From: JBDRLV01 sp043812755
Lineage (GTDB): Bacteria; Patescibacteriota; Patescibacteriia; UBA9934; GWF2-40-263
Length of the DNA stretch: 37,383 nt
Direction: 5' to 3'
Assembly: GCA_043812755.1 (NCBI GenBank)
Contig: JBDRLV010000007.1
Coordinates: 1 to 37,383 of the forward strand
Of the stretch, positions 15,369-23,670 are shown one piece after another. The notes below the pieces were generated by a model. That model did not search any database. It worked only from the letters and a program-made list of their open reading frames with translations, and was not told the origin of the DNA. Every line of letters starts with the position of its first letter. Position 1 is the stretch's first letter. The position numbers were made by a program, and so were the translations under genes.

Positions 15369-17024
15369 ATGTCCAAATTTATTTTTGTTGTTGGTGGAGT
15401 GATGTCATCAGTAGGAAAAGGTGTCACCTCTGCCTCAATTGCCAAAATTCTTAAATCACGTGGGTACAAGGTAACCAATGTCAAATGTGACATGTATATT
15501 AACATCGACGCAGGCACTATTCGCCCAACAGAGCACGGAGAAGTGTTTGTTGGCGAAGATGGTATTGAGGCTGATCAGGATTTGGGCAATTATGAGCGTT
15601 TCACAGGAAACACAATGGCATCAGTAAATTACATAACAACAGGTCAGGTTTATCAGGAAGTGATAAAGAAAGAGCGCAATCTTGAATACAAAGGTGAAGA
15701 TGTTGAGGTAGTACCTGATATTCCAAATGAAATTATTCGGCGCCTAAAACTCGCAGCCAAAAAGGATAAAGCAGAAATTACAGTTGTTGAATACGGAGGA
15801 ACAGTTGGCGAGTATCAGGTGCTTTTGTTTTTGGAAGCAGCGCGTATGATGAGGCGCCAATATCCAGGAGATGTTCAGGTAGTATTGGTAAGTTATTTGC
15901 CTGTTCCAAGTCATATTGGAGAAATGAAAACAAAACCTACTCAACACGCAGCGCGAACTTTAAACGAAGCTGGTTTGCAAGCTGATTTTATTGTTGCACG
16001 AGGTCCACATGAGCTTGATAAACCACGTCGTGAGCGTCTTGGTACTTTTTGCAATGTGGATGATGGCCACTCTATCAGCGCTCCTGATGTTGAATCGATT
16101 TATGAGGTACCACTTATTCTTGAAAAAGGGGGGATGTCAACAAAAATTTTAAAACGTTTTGGATTAAAACCTAAAAAGAAAAACATGCAGCAATGGAAAG
16201 CTTTGGTGCGCAGAATAAAAAAAGTTGACACAGAGCTGAATATTGCCATTGTTGGAAAATATTTTGGTACTGGAGAGTTCACGCTGGCTGATTCATATAT
16301 TTCTGTAATTGAGGCAATAAAGCATGCGTGCTGGGCAAACGGTCGCAAACCAAAGTTGACATGGGTAAATTCTGAGAATTTTGAAAAGGATCCAAAGAGT
16401 GTAAAAGAGTTATCAAAGTATGGTGGAATAATAGTTCCAGGTGGATTTGGCGAGCGCGGAATTGAAGGAATTATTTCAGCTATAAAATACGCGCGAATAA
16501 AAAATATTCCGTATTTTGGACTTTGTTATGGAATGCAATTGGCCTGCGTTGAATTTGCACGCAATGTTCTAGGGCTTAAAAATGCAAATTCAGTTGAGGT
16601 TGATGAAAAAACAGACAATCCAATTATTCACGCAAACCCAATGCAAGCAAAAAATATTATTGAAAAAAAATACGGAGCAACAATGCGTCTGGGTGCATAT
16701 GATTGTGTTTTGCGTGAGAAATCAAAGGCTTTCAAAGCATATGGAAAGAAAAAAGTTTCTGAGCGACACAGGCATCGTTATGAGTTCAATGATGCATATC
16801 GAGAGGCTTTGGAAGAAAATGGCTTGCAAATAGTTGGGGTGAATCCTACGTCTGGACTTGTTGAGATAGTTGAGCTTAAGGACCATCCATTTTTCATAGG
16901 CGTACAATTTCATCCAGAATTTAAATCTGAACCTTTAAATCCGCATCCGCTGTTTAAAGCGTTTGCAGCAGCTGCAGTTAGGGTTGGTAAGAAGGAGGGT
17001 AAGGTTGCCAGGAAGCGAAAGTAG
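15369..17024 (+). CDS. pyrG: CTP synthase
   Basis: A 551-residue CTP synthase, which converts UTP to CTP using ATP and glutamine. The N-terminal synthetase domain has the P-loop GGVMSSVGKGVTSASI near the start. The class I glutamine amidotransferase domain has FGLCYGMQLACVEFARN with the catalytic Cys, and FHPEFKSEP with the catalytic His and Glu. The start is placed at 15369 (MSKFIFVVGG); an in-frame ATG at 15354 comes from the end of the repeat and would add five residues. The basic C-terminal tail (GKKEGKVARKRK) extends past the usual end and overlaps the start of the next gene. Confidence 0.96.
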   Translation: MSKFIFVVGGVMSSVGKGVTSASIAKILKSRGYKVTNVKCDMYINIDAGTIRPTEHGEVFVGEDGIEADQDLGNYERFTGNTMASVNYITTGQVYQEVIKKERNLEYKGEDVEVVPDIPNEIIRRLKLAAKKDKAEITVVEYGGTVGEYQVLLFLEAARMMRRQYPGDVQVVLVSYLPVPSHIGEMKTKPTQHAARTLNEAGLQADFIVARGPHELDKPRRERLGTFCNVDDGHSISAPDVESIYEVPLILEKGGMSTKILKRFGLKPKKKNMQQWKALVRRIKKVDTELNIAIVGKYFGTGEFTLADSYISVIEAIKHACWANGRKPKLTWVNSENFEKDPKSVKELSKYGGIIVPGGFGERGIEGIISAIKYARIKNIPYFGLCYGMQLACVEFARNVLGLKNANSVEVDEKTDNPIIHANPMQAKNIIEKKYGATMRLGAYDCVLREKSKAFKAYGKKKVSERHRHRYEFNDAYREALEENGLQIVGVNPTSGLVEIVELKDHPFFIGVQFHPEFKSEPLNPHPLFKAFAAAAVRVGKKEGKVARKRK

Positions 17025-17541
17025 TGATGATCACTCTGGTGTAAGGCTTGTAGGTAAGAAAGGAAGGAACGGAGCGTTTACAATTGCCATAAACGGGAAA
17101 CAGTACCGTTTTGATATACAAGGCTTAACAGCAGATCAGCGTGAATGGGTACGATTGGGGGTTAATTGTAGGCATACTCTGTTTGTTGAGGCTCTGCGAG
17201 CTGGATTGTTGCCTGGTGTAAATGTTCGATTCAATGGTTTCCTTGGAGAACTCAAGGCAATATTTCCTTCTGGCAGGTGTGTGAAAGCATCTTCTCTTCC
17301 TCGCGTTTCCGCATGTTTTCGACGTGATGTTGTGGTTCGTGGAAGAGTAAAAACGTGTCGTCTTTCCATTAGTGTTAACAGTAGCGAAGATGAAAGTAAG
17401 ATTTTTTTAACACAAGCACTTGTGATAAAAATTGACCGCTCATGGGAGGACGAGGGGGTTGAAGAAGTGACTGTGTATGATCGCAAAGAAATTCTGGATA
17501 TTTCGATCCTTTCGCCAATTACGCTATCCGATTTGGCCTAG
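17005..17541 (+). CDS. Unknown 178-residue protein overlapping pyrG
   Basis: Not recognised. The frame opens upstream inside pyrG, but the best start is TTG at 17005, six bases after a strong AAGGAGGG at 16992-16999; this overlaps pyrG by 20 bases and suggests coupled translation. The protein begins with a Ser/Asp-rich stretch followed by alternating hydrophobic and charged residues typical of beta-strands, with no membrane segment. Codon use is mixed. A terminator follows the stop directly. The context with pyrG does not reveal a role. Confidence 0.65.
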   Translation: MPGSESSDDHSGVRLVGKKGRNGAFTIAINGKQYRFDIQGLTADQREWVRLGVNCRHTLFVEALRAGLLPGVNVRFNGFLGELKAIFPSGRCVKASSLPRVSACFRRDVVVRGRVKTCRLSISVNSSEDESKIFLTQALVIKIDRSWEDEGVEEVTVYDRKEILDISILSPITLSDLA

Positions 17542-17563
17542 CCGTGCTCATGCGCGGTTTTTT
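17542..17563 (+). terminator. Terminator after the pyrG operon
   Basis: CCGTG pairs with CGCGG around a short loop and is followed by TTTTTT; it begins at the stop codon. Confidence 0.75.
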
Positions 17564-17565
17564 CA

Positions 17566-17594
17566 TTGACAAAATCGGGTTTTTGTGGTAGTAT
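17566..17594 (+). promoter_or_regulatory. Promoter of the RNA at 17601
   Basis: TTGACA, 17-base spacer starting AAATCGGG, TAGTAT. The first 25 bases nearly repeat in the promoter at 17950. Confidence 0.75.
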
Positions 17595-17600
17595 CACAAT

Positions 17601-17885
17601 AGCTGTTTCAAATTCCTGCCTAATTTAGGCAGATTAGCGGAAGTCCAAGCCTTGGCAAGATGTGGCTTTGGATGCTGTTGGCTAAAGGCTCTTAATCCTA
17701 GTCTTGACGGGGAGCACTGTCTTTAGTTTGCAGGGATGTGGGGAAATTCTATTGCGCTTTGTGCACCCTAAGTAGGTTAGCCATACCAAAAAGGGAATAA
17801 GAAGTGGGGTAGTTCTTACAACTCCGTGTCTTGCTTTCATTCATGCACTCATACATGCGAATTCGTAATGTACTGAGTGCTTTTT
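17601..17885 (+). ncRNA. Candidate structured RNA, about 285 nt
   Basis: Promoter and terminator bracket a segment with no convincing gene. Stems include CTGCCTAA with TTAGGCAG near 17617-17634, TCCAAGCC with GGCTTTGGA near 17643-17672 (one bulge), and TAAGAA with TTCTTA near 17798-17818. The 3' end is GCACTCATACAT pairing with ATGTACTGAGTGC (17845-17880) followed by TTTTTAATT. A tiny 11-codon frame at about 17735 is not persuasive. Signature words of RNase P, tmRNA, SRP and 6S RNAs were looked for and not found. Confidence 0.6.
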
Positions 17886-17889
17886 AATT

Positions 17890-17929
17890 AACCGACAAGA
17901 TTGGCCCACCTGGGCCAATCTTGTCGGTT
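17890..17929. repeat. Perfect 18-bp palindrome
   Basis: AACCGACAAGATTGGCCC (17890-17907) pairs fully with 17912-17929 around an ACCT loop. It sits between the RNA terminator and the next promoter, with no U-tract after it. It could be a back-up transcription stop or a protein-binding site. Confidence 0.7.
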
Positions 17930-17949
17930 GCATGATATCGGATAAACGA

Positions 17950-17978
17950 TTGACAAAATCGGGTTTTTGTGCTATACT
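17950..17978 (+). promoter_or_regulatory. Promoter of the 18106-18871 operon
   Basis: TTGACA, 17-base spacer starting AAATCGGG, TATACT. The leader is about 120 bases and contains CCAGTTTT pairing with AAAATTGG. Confidence 0.8.
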
Positions 17979-18105
17979 ACCTTCTTAAATTGTGAGGAGA
18001 GAAAGATAAAGGGCCAGTTTTGGGCTTGTTTGGATAATCCTCATGAGCTTAAAATTGGCTTTTTTCGTTGTTTCTTTGTTAACCCTTTTCCCATAAGGAG
18101 GGGAA

Positions 18106-18273
18106 ATGTTCGGCAAACTTTCATTTGAGTGGAAGGCGTGCCTGTTTGTGATCGGACTGATCACTTTGGCACTTTTCGTGCGCGTGACGATCAACAAGAT
18201 CGACAAGCACACCAACCCTGTCTTCGACCAGCTCGAGGCGCCGGACTACGACGGCAGTGAGTACGGCGGCTAA
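18106..18273 (+). CDS. Small single-pass membrane protein
   Basis: A 55-residue protein not recognised as a family. Residues 11-26 (ACLFVIGLITLALFVR) form one membrane helix; the C-terminal part is polar and acidic (PDYDGSEYGG). It starts at an ATG preceded by AAGGAGG and is the first gene of a three-gene operon with G/C-rich third positions. It is too short to be found by length alone, but the ribosome site, promoter and the tight spacing to the next gene (14 bases, with another GAAAGGAG) support it. Confidence 0.7.
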   Translation: MFGKLSFEWKACLFVIGLITLALFVRVTINKIDKHTNPVFDQLEAPDYDGSEYGG

Positions 18274-18287
18274 GAAAGGAGTTCGAA

Positions 18288-18671
18288 ATGCCGAAATTCA
18301 AACTTCACTGGCTCCATCGTAAGATCGAGGTGGTAGAAGGCGAGACTGTCGCTCAGGCGATGACTCTTGCTGGGTACAGCCAAGGCGCAGTTCGTGCTTT
18401 GGACTGGTACGAGCCTGAGCAGGAAGGCGGTGGATTCAAGAGCGACAAGCGCTTCAAGATTCACTTCCAAGCACTTGCTCCTAGCATCATTGAGGGCAAC
18501 GATCTTGACGACGCCTACAAACGCGCAGGCATCGGCAAGGTCGGAATGACGATGATAGACCTCGCTGAGGAAGAGCTCTCGGATGGGACTTTCCCAAGCG
18601 ACAGCTGGGAAACCGAAGACGATGACGACAACGACGAACAGCTCGCCCAAGGCGAGCAGGGAGAGGCGTGA
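18288..18671 (+). CDS. Unknown acidic-tailed protein
   Basis: A 127-residue soluble protein not recognised. The first half looks like a compact alpha/beta domain (KLHWLHRKIEVVEGETVAQA), the end is strongly acidic (TEDDDDNDEQ). AAAGGAG lies at a good distance before the ATG. Its stop codon overlaps the start of the next gene by one base, so translation is probably coupled. A comparable Asp-rich tail ends the unknown protein at 35017-35706, which may reflect a shared class of accessory proteins. Confidence 0.75.
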   Translation: MPKFKLHWLHRKIEVVEGETVAQAMTLAGYSQGAVRALDWYEPEQEGGGFKSDKRFKIHFQALAPSIIEGNDLDDAYKRAGIGKVGMTMIDLAEEELSDGTFPSDSWETEDDDDNDEQLAQGEQGEA

Positions 18672-18871
18672 TGACTCACGAAGAAATCCTCGCTTGCGGG
18701 GATCCTGCTCTGGCGATCACGCAGCTCCACGGAGCGCGTGCAAGCCAAGCCAAAGAAGCAACGCCGGCCGTTGATTTCGGGTGCGATCCCGACACAGACG
18801 TTTCGGCTCGTCAACGATTTCGTCGCGCTAGCCAGGTTCTGGTGCAGGCGCGTGCTGTCCAGCAAGGATAG
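18671..18871 (+). CDS. Unknown 66-residue protein
   Basis: Not recognised. An Ala-rich, partly helical protein with two Cys, no membrane segment. ATG at 18671 overlaps the TGA of the upstream gene; a GTG three bases earlier is also possible. AGGGAGAGG upstream can serve as the ribosome site. It is the last gene of the operon and is followed by a strong terminator. G/C-rich third positions match the two genes before it. Confidence 0.65.
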   Translation: MTHEEILACGDPALAITQLHGARASQAKEATPAVDFGCDPDTDVSARQRFRRASQVLVQARAVQQG

Positions 18872-18900
18872 CAAGATCGTTCTTTGACCACAACTTAAGC

Positions 18901-18945
18901 CCGGTAGCAGTGAAGATTTTTTATCTGACCTGCTACCGGTTTTTT
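18901..18945 (+). terminator. Terminator of the 18106-18871 operon
   Basis: CCGGTAGCAG (18901-18910) pairs perfectly with CTGCTACCGG (18930-18939), followed by TTTTTT. The next 130 bases to 19079 hold no gene that can be supported. Confidence 0.9.
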
Positions 18946-19078
18946 CGTTTATATAAATTATAGTTTCAAGTTTGAATAGCCGGCCTTGTAAGATAAAATA
19001 AACCAAGGCATGGTGAGATACATATGCTTTTTTGTTAGCAATTCTGTGGCAGATATTAAAGATGTATATTATCTACCT

Positions 19079-19105
19079 TGACGCAGGCTAAAGCCTGCGA
19101 CTACC
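19079..19105. repeat. Short copy of the GCAGGC repeat
   Basis: CGCAGGCT and AGCCTGCG are inverted around AA, followed by ACTACC; a reduced version of the element at 1620-1679. Confidence 0.6.
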
Positions 19106-19145
19106 GAATTCCTTGTTCTCCAAGCACTTCAAGCTCCCACAAACA

Positions 19146-19174
19146 TTGACATTGTTTTCGCTCAGGTGTATACT
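19146..19174 (+). promoter_or_regulatory. Promoter of rpmA
   Basis: TTGACA, 17-base spacer, TATACT; about 30 bases from the start to the ATG. The spacer lacks the AAATC word of the accessory promoters. Confidence 0.8.
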
Positions 19175-19209
19175 CCTGACACGTAAATATCAATCAATTT
19201 TTTAGATTT

Positions 19210-19491
19210 ATGGCACATAAAAAAGCATGTGGTTCAACTAGCCTGGGCCGAGACTCACAAGGAAAAAGACTTGGTGTAAAAATGGCAGATGGTGAGAATA
19301 CTCGTGCCGGACAAATAATTGTTCGCCAGCGCGGAACAAAGATTCATCCTGGGAAAAATGTTCGCAAAGGCGCGGATGATACTCTTTATGCAGCAATTAG
19401 CGGTTTTGTGAAGTTTACTAAAAAAATCGCTCCAAATTTTCACGGCGCTCTGAAGAAGCGAACATATGCAAATGTTGTAAAACAGAAATAA
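19210..19491 (+). CDS. rpmA: Large ribosomal subunit protein bL27
   Basis: A 93-residue bL27, whose N terminus reaches the peptidyl-transferase centre. [20 protein letters not shown] is the typical start (usual form MAHKKAGGSTRNGRDS), so no cleaved extension of the Firmicutes type is present. The core [27 protein letters not shown] is given in the family as [21 protein letters not shown]. Length is normal. It is monocistronic, between its own promoter and terminator. It does not neighbour bL21 here, unlike most genomes. Confidence 0.95.
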   Translation: MAHKKACGSTSLGRDSQGKRLGVKMADGENTRAGQIIVRQRGTKIHPGKNVRKGADDTLYAAISGFVKFTKKIAPNFHGALKKRTYANVVKQK

Positions 19492-19507
19492 TTGAACCGC
19501 AAAAAAA

Positions 19508-19527
19508 GCCGGCACATGCCGGTTTTT
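19508..19527 (+). terminator. Terminator of rpmA
   Basis: CCGGC pairs with GCCGG around ACAT and is followed by TTTTT. Confidence 0.85.
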
Positions 19528-19552
19528 AGTTAATTTGGTATAATAACTACAA

Positions 19553-19665
19553 TTGTCATCCTGAGGAGCCGAGCCGGAGGCGAGGCGACGTAAGGATCCA
19601 TTGTTTGACCAAGGAGATTATTACGTCGGTCTATCGATAAACTCAGGGCCTCCTCATAATGACAG
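19553..19665. repeat. TTGTCATCCTGAGGAG repeat upstream of the NifU-like gene
   Basis: Ends TTGTCATCCTGAGGAG and CTCCTCATAATGACAG are inverted. The right end includes an ATG in frame with the next gene. Confidence 0.8.
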
Positions 19666-19670
19666 AAAAC

Positions 19671-19913
19671 ATGGAAAAACAGGTAAAAGAAGTCCTTAAT
19701 AAAATCCGTCCAATTATGCAACAGGATGGCGGAGATATTGAGTTTGTTGAGCTTGACGAAAAGCAAGGGATTGTTAAGGTTCGTTTAACTGGCGCTTGTG
19801 CAGGATGCCCAATGGCAGATATTACTTTAAAACATGTGGTTGAAGCAGCGCTTCAGGAAGAGGTTCCAGAAATTAAACAAGTAGTACTTATTCAAAATGA
19901 AAATCACAATTAA
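19671..19913 (+). CDS. NifU C-terminal domain-like iron-sulfur scaffold
   Basis: An 80-residue protein from ATG 19671 (84 from the repeat-derived ATG at 19659). It consists of the NifU C-terminal/Nfu domain: IRPIMQQDGGDIEFVE, then LTGACAGCPMADITLKHVVE with the CxxC pair that binds a [4Fe-4S] cluster for transfer to target proteins. Length matches stand-alone Nfu domains. Its last 17 bases overlap the start of the membrane protein gene. No other Fe-S assembly gene is in view. Confidence 0.9.
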   Translation: MEKQVKEVLNKIRPIMQQDGGDIEFVELDEKQGIVKVRLTGACAGCPMADITLKHVVEAALQEEVPEIKQVVLIQNENHN

Positions 19914-20271
19914 ACCATATTTTAAAATGTTGAAATCCTCAAGATTATTTGTGTGGTTGTTCGTGTTGTCTGTTATCTTTTTGATTCTTACAGTTTTGAT
20001 GCCAGTTTGGCGCATTATTCCTCTTTCAGCTCACCAGCAGTTTATTCCTCTTCATTACAATGTGTTTTTCGGAATTGATCAGTTTGGACCTTGGCAGTAT
20101 GTTTTTGTCATTCCAGTGATTGGTTTAATTGTTTTTATTATTAATTCAACATTGCAAGTGAAGGTTCTTCAAAAAGATATTTTTTTAGCACAGATAATCG
20201 GAGTTACAACAACAGTGGTTGAAATGATATTTTTTACTGCAATGTTTTTTATTATTCTTTTAAATATATAG
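19897..20271 (+). CDS. Small multi-pass membrane protein
   Basis: A 124-residue protein with three membrane helices (about 17-38, 64-84 and 98-121). It starts inside the NifU-like gene; ATG 19927 is an alternative that would give 114 residues. It is not recognised, but it sits directly upstream of mraY on the same strand with only two bases before the repeat-bearing mraY leader, so a link to the envelope is a reasonable inference. Confidence 0.7.
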   Translation: MKITIKPYFKMLKSSRLFVWLFVLSVIFLILTVLMPVWRIIPLSAHQQFIPLHYNVFFGIDQFGPWQYVFVIPVIGLIVFIINSTLQVKVLQKDIFLAQIIGVTTTVVEMIFFTAMFFIILLNI

Positions 20272-20279
20272 TTTTGATT

Positions 20280-20309
20280 CCCCTCCTTTCCAAGGAGGGG
20301 CCAAGGGCG
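20280..20309. repeat. CCCCTCC-GGAGGGG repeat in front of mraY
   Basis: CCCCTCCTT pairs with AAGGAGGGG, followed by CCAAGGGCGG. Similar units lie in the leader at 25153, at 22501 and within the lipoprotein gene at 4743. Confidence 0.65.
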
Positions 20310-20321
20310 GAACAAACGAAC

Positions 20322-21377
20322 ATGGAACTTGAATCATTCCAAATTGTAAAAATATTAACATTAAGCGCAACAGCTTTTGTGCTTGCTTTTGTGCTTGCTC
20401 CGCTTTTAATTAAACTTTTAAATAAATGGGGGATTGGCAAATCAATCCGAGGGTACGCTGATGTTCCGATTTTTTCAAAACTACACTTGAAAAAAGAAGG
20501 TACTCCAACCATGGGAGGAATATTAATATGGGGCACGGTTTTTCTGTTAGTAGTTGTTTTTTCTTGTGTTGCAAATAATTTTCCAAACAGTATTTTTGCA
20601 GATTTTAATTTTTTATCAAGAAAAGAAACCTTGCTTCCACTTGGAGCTCTGATTGCTTCTGCAATTGTGGGATTTGTAGATGATTACATTGATGTTAAAA
20701 AATTGAGAGGGGTTGCGGGGGGGTTGCGAATGCGACACAGACTTTTGATTTATACTCTTATTGCTGTTGTTGGCGCATGGTGGTTTAGTGCAAAACTTGA
20801 TTGGGATCTTTTGCATGTTCCATTTTTAGGAGATTTTAATATAGGTCTTTTGTACATTCCATTTTTTATTTTTGTAATTGTATCCACTGCATTTTCTGTA
20901 AATGAATCAGATGGCCTTGATGGCCTTGCTGGAGGAACTTTGTTTGCTGGTTTTGGTGCTTATACGATTATTGCATTTGCTCAGGGCAGATATGATCTGG
21001 CTGCGCTTTGCGGTGTGATCATAGGAGCTTTACTTGCTTTTTTATGGTTTAACATTCATCCTGCACGATTTATTATGGGAGACACTGGAGCTATGGCACT
21101 TGGGGTTACTCTTGGTATTGTTGCGCTTTTAACAAATTCTGCGCTTCTGCTTCCTTTGATCGGGATTGTTTATGTGATTGAATCTTTGTCAGTAATAGGG
21201 CAGGTGATTGTAAGAAAAACAAGAAAAAAGAAATGGCTTAAGTCTGCTCCGCTTCATCATCATCTTGAGGCAATTGGTTGGCAAGAACCAAAAATCGTTA
21301 TGCGTTTTTGGATTATCTCATTTGTGTTTGCTGCCCTTGGTGTTGTTGTTGCTTTGCTTGATGCGCTTGTTACATAA
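20322..21377 (+). CDS. mraY: Phospho-N-acetylmuramoyl-pentapeptide transferase
   Basis: A 351-residue MraY that transfers phospho-MurNAc-pentapeptide to undecaprenyl phosphate, the first membrane step of peptidoglycan synthesis. About ten membrane helices. Catalytic signatures: GFVDDYIDVKK (near 115-125), NESDGLDGLAGG, and APLHHHLEAIGW near the end, which mark the family. The start is placed at 20322 (MELESFQIVK); an upstream in-frame ATG would add 16 residues encoded by the palindromic repeat. It is followed after three bases by ftsW. Confidence 0.95.
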   Translation: MELESFQIVKILTLSATAFVLAFVLAPLLIKLLNKWGIGKSIRGYADVPIFSKLHLKKEGTPTMGGILIWGTVFLLVVVFSCVANNFPNSIFADFNFLSRKETLLPLGALIASAIVGFVDDYIDVKKLRGVAGGLRMRHRLLIYTLIAVVGAWWFSAKLDWDLLHVPFLGDFNIGLLYIPFFIFVIVSTAFSVNESDGLDGLAGGTLFAGFGAYTIIAFAQGRYDLAALCGVIIGALLAFLWFNIHPARFIMGDTGAMALGVTLGIVALLTNSALLLPLIGIVYVIESLSVIGQVIVRKTRKKKWLKSAPLHHHLEAIGWQEPKIVMRFWIISFVFAALGVVVALLDALVT

Positions 21378-21380
21378 GCT

Positions 21381-22499
21381 ATGTCCTCAGCACGATCTTC
21401 ACAGGCCATTGATTATACTCTGCTTGCAATAGTCGGAGTTATTGTTTTGTTTGGGCTTATCATGCTTGCATCTGCATCAGCTCCAAATGGGTATGAGAGA
21501 TTTGGGGATAGTTATTATTTTGTAAAACATCAGATGATCTTTGGACTTATTCCTGGTGTTGCTGGGCTTCTTGCTTTTTCGAAAATTCCATATTTGTTTT
21601 GGAAAAAACACGCATGGAAGTTGTTACTAATTTCTGTTGGATTATTGGTGCTTGTTTTTATTCCTGGGTTTTCAGCAGGGATTGGTACTGCACACAGTTG
21701 GGTTTCAGTTGGTGGCGTGTTTTCTATTCAACCGTCTGAAATTGTCAAGCTCACCTTTTTATTTTATTTAGCAGCTTGGCTTGCAGCTCGAGGTGCGCGC
21801 GGAGTTCAAGATGTAAATACTGGATTTGTGCCCTTCATTTCTGTGCTGGGAGCAATTTTGCTTTTAATGATTCTGCAACCTGACACAGGAACTATGGTTG
21901 TTATTGCTGCAATGTCGCTAATTGTTTACTTTATTGCAGGAGCACCGCTTGTGCACATTGGTGGACTTTTGGCTACTGGGGTTGTAGGATTAATCATGCT
22001 TGTTGGTTTGACTCCATACCGTGCTGCGCGTTTCACAACTTTTTTACATCCAGAGCTTGATCCACAGGGCGTTGGTTATCACATTAATCAAGCATTGCTT
22101 GCAATTGGCTCAGGAGGTTTTTTTGGACTTGGTTACGGTCACTCAAGACAGAAGTTCCAATATTTACCTGAGGTAGTAGGGGATTCGATTTTTGCTGTTG
22201 TTGCAGAAGAGCTTGGATTTATTATTTGTGTGCTACTTATTGGAGCCTTTTTATTTTTTATGTGGAGGGTTTTAAAAATTGCTGATGGTGCGCCTGATGT
22301 TTTTTCGCGCTATGTTGTTATCGGGATTGCTGCATGGATTTTTGTACAGGCATTTTTAAATATTGGATCAATGGTCGCACTTCTTCCAATCACAGGCGTT
22401 CCTTTACCATTTATAAGTTATGGAGGTACTGCGCTTGCAATTACACTTGCTTCAGTTGGAGTTATTTTAAATATTTCAAAACATTGTAAGAATTTATAA
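21381..22499 (+). CDS. ftsW: Peptidoglycan glycosyltransferase FtsW/RodA (SEDS) family
   Basis: A 372-residue SEDS protein with about ten membrane helices. The end PITGVPLPFISYGGTALAITLASVG is the family signature (shown here as the piece GVPLPFISYGGT), and the loop VGDSIFAVVAEELGF contains the conserved Asp/Glu. It polymerises lipid II at the division site. Placement after mraY and before murG supports FtsW over RodA. It starts three bases after the mraY stop. Confidence 0.92.
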   Translation: MSSARSSQAIDYTLLAIVGVIVLFGLIMLASASAPNGYERFGDSYYFVKHQMIFGLIPGVAGLLAFSKIPYLFWKKHAWKLLLISVGLLVLVFIPGFSAGIGTAHSWVSVGGVFSIQPSEIVKLTFLFYLAAWLAARGARGVQDVNTGFVPFISVLGAILLLMILQPDTGTMVVIAAMSLIVYFIAGAPLVHIGGLLATGVVGLIMLVGLTPYRAARFTTFLHPELDPQGVGYHINQALLAIGSGGFFGLGYGHSRQKFQYLPEVVGDSIFAVVAEELGFIICVLLIGAFLFFMWRVLKIADGAPDVFSRYVVIGIAAWIFVQAFLNIGSMVALLPITGVPLPFISYGGTALAITLASVGVILNISKHCKNL

Positions 22500-22500
22500 T

Positions 22501-22592
22501 TATCCTCCCCCTTTTTCACCTTCGTTGAAACTTCGGCGGACCAGCCAAAGCTTTATGCGAAGGCTGGAAAGGGGAGTAAGAGGGGAGTTAAC
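22501..22592. repeat. Palindromic repeat in front of murG
   Basis: TCCTCCCCCTTT and AAAGGGGAGTAAGAGGGGA are inverted. A second module inside pairs CTTCG and CCAGCC with GGCTGG and CGAAG and resembles the unit downstream of tRNA-Lys. Confidence 0.6.
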
Positions 22593-22595
22593 ATT

Positions 22596-23669
22596 ATGAA
22601 GATTATTTTTTCAGGAGGCGGTTCGCTTGGGCCAGTTACGCCTTTGCTTGCTGTAATTGAAGCGTGGAAAAAATTGGACCCAAGCGTTCAGTGTGTTTGG
22701 ATTGGAACCAAAAATGGACCAGAAAAAGATTTGATTGAAAATGAAAATATTGTTTTTCAATCAATTGCTGTTGCAAAGTTTGCTAGATATTTTTCTTTGG
22801 AATGGATTTTATTGCCATTTAAATTACTGTTTGCTTTTTCACAGGCCTTAAGGATTATATCAAAAGAAAAGCCTGATCTTGTTGCAAGTGCTGGTGGTTT
22901 TACTTCAGTGCCTGTTGTGATTTCAGCATGGCTGTTGGGAATCCCTTCGTGGATTCATCAATCAGATGTTTTGCCGATATTAACAAATAAAATTTTAGCA
23001 CCGTTTGCATCTTGCATTACAGTTGCATGGAAACTAACTTTGCCTTCATTTCCAATAAGCAAAACAAAGTGGATTGGGAATCCTGTTCGTGAATCCATGC
23101 TTGGGGTATCAAAAGAGCAAGGTGAAAAATTTTTCAACTTAGATTCTCAAAAGCCAACTGTGTTTGTGGTTGGAGGTGGAGGAGGTGCGTTGTGGATAAA
23201 TAATCAAATGGAAAAAATTGGAAAAAAATTATCAGAGCGCGCAAATGTAATTCATGTCACAGGAACAGGGAAGACAAAAGATAACTTTTCAGAATTTGGA
23301 AAGAATTATGTTGTAAAAGAAATGCTTGGCAAAGATATTTCATCAGCGTTTGCATGTGCAGATATTGTTGTGACGCGTGCTGGCATGGGAGGATTAACTG
23401 AAGTTTGTGCATTTAAAAAACCTGCTATTGTGATTCCAATGCCAAATTCTCCTCAAGAAAGGAATGCTCAAATTTTAAATGATACTGATTCAGCCATTGT
23501 GTTTAATCAAATCGGAGCAACAGCAGATGATTTGTATAATGAAATTATTTCTTTGCTTGATGATAAAAAAAAGCAACAAGAGCTTTCACAGCATCTTGCT
23601 ACTATTTTGCCCACCAATACTGCTTTGCAGTTTGTAGAGCATGTGCGGTTATGTTGCCTGCAAAAATAA
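22596..23669 (+). CDS. murG: Undecaprenyldiphospho-muramoylpentapeptide N-acetylglucosaminyltransferase
   Basis: A 357-residue GT28 enzyme that adds GlcNAc to lipid I to form lipid II on the inner face of the membrane. The N-terminal glycine-rich loop reads SGGGSLGPVTPLLAV, the C-terminal donor loop TRAGMGGLTEVCAFKKPAIVIPMP, followed by QERNAQIL. In characterised MurG the first loop is GGTGGHxxP; here the His position is occupied by Pro. Length is typical. It completes the mraY-ftsW-murG order. Confidence 0.93.
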   Translation: MKIIFSGGGSLGPVTPLLAVIEAWKKLDPSVQCVWIGTKNGPEKDLIENENIVFQSIAVAKFARYFSLEWILLPFKLLFAFSQALRIISKEKPDLVASAGGFTSVPVVISAWLLGIPSWIHQSDVLPILTNKILAPFASCITVAWKLTLPSFPISKTKWIGNPVRESMLGVSKEQGEKFFNLDSQKPTVFVVGGGGGALWINNQMEKIGKKLSERANVIHVTGTGKTKDNFSEFGKNYVVKEMLGKDISSAFACADIVVTRAGMGGLTEVCAFKKPAIVIPMPNSPQERNAQILNDTDSAIVFNQIGATADDLYNEIISLLDDKKKQQELSQHLATILPTNTALQFVEHVRLCCLQK

Positions 23670-23670
23670 T

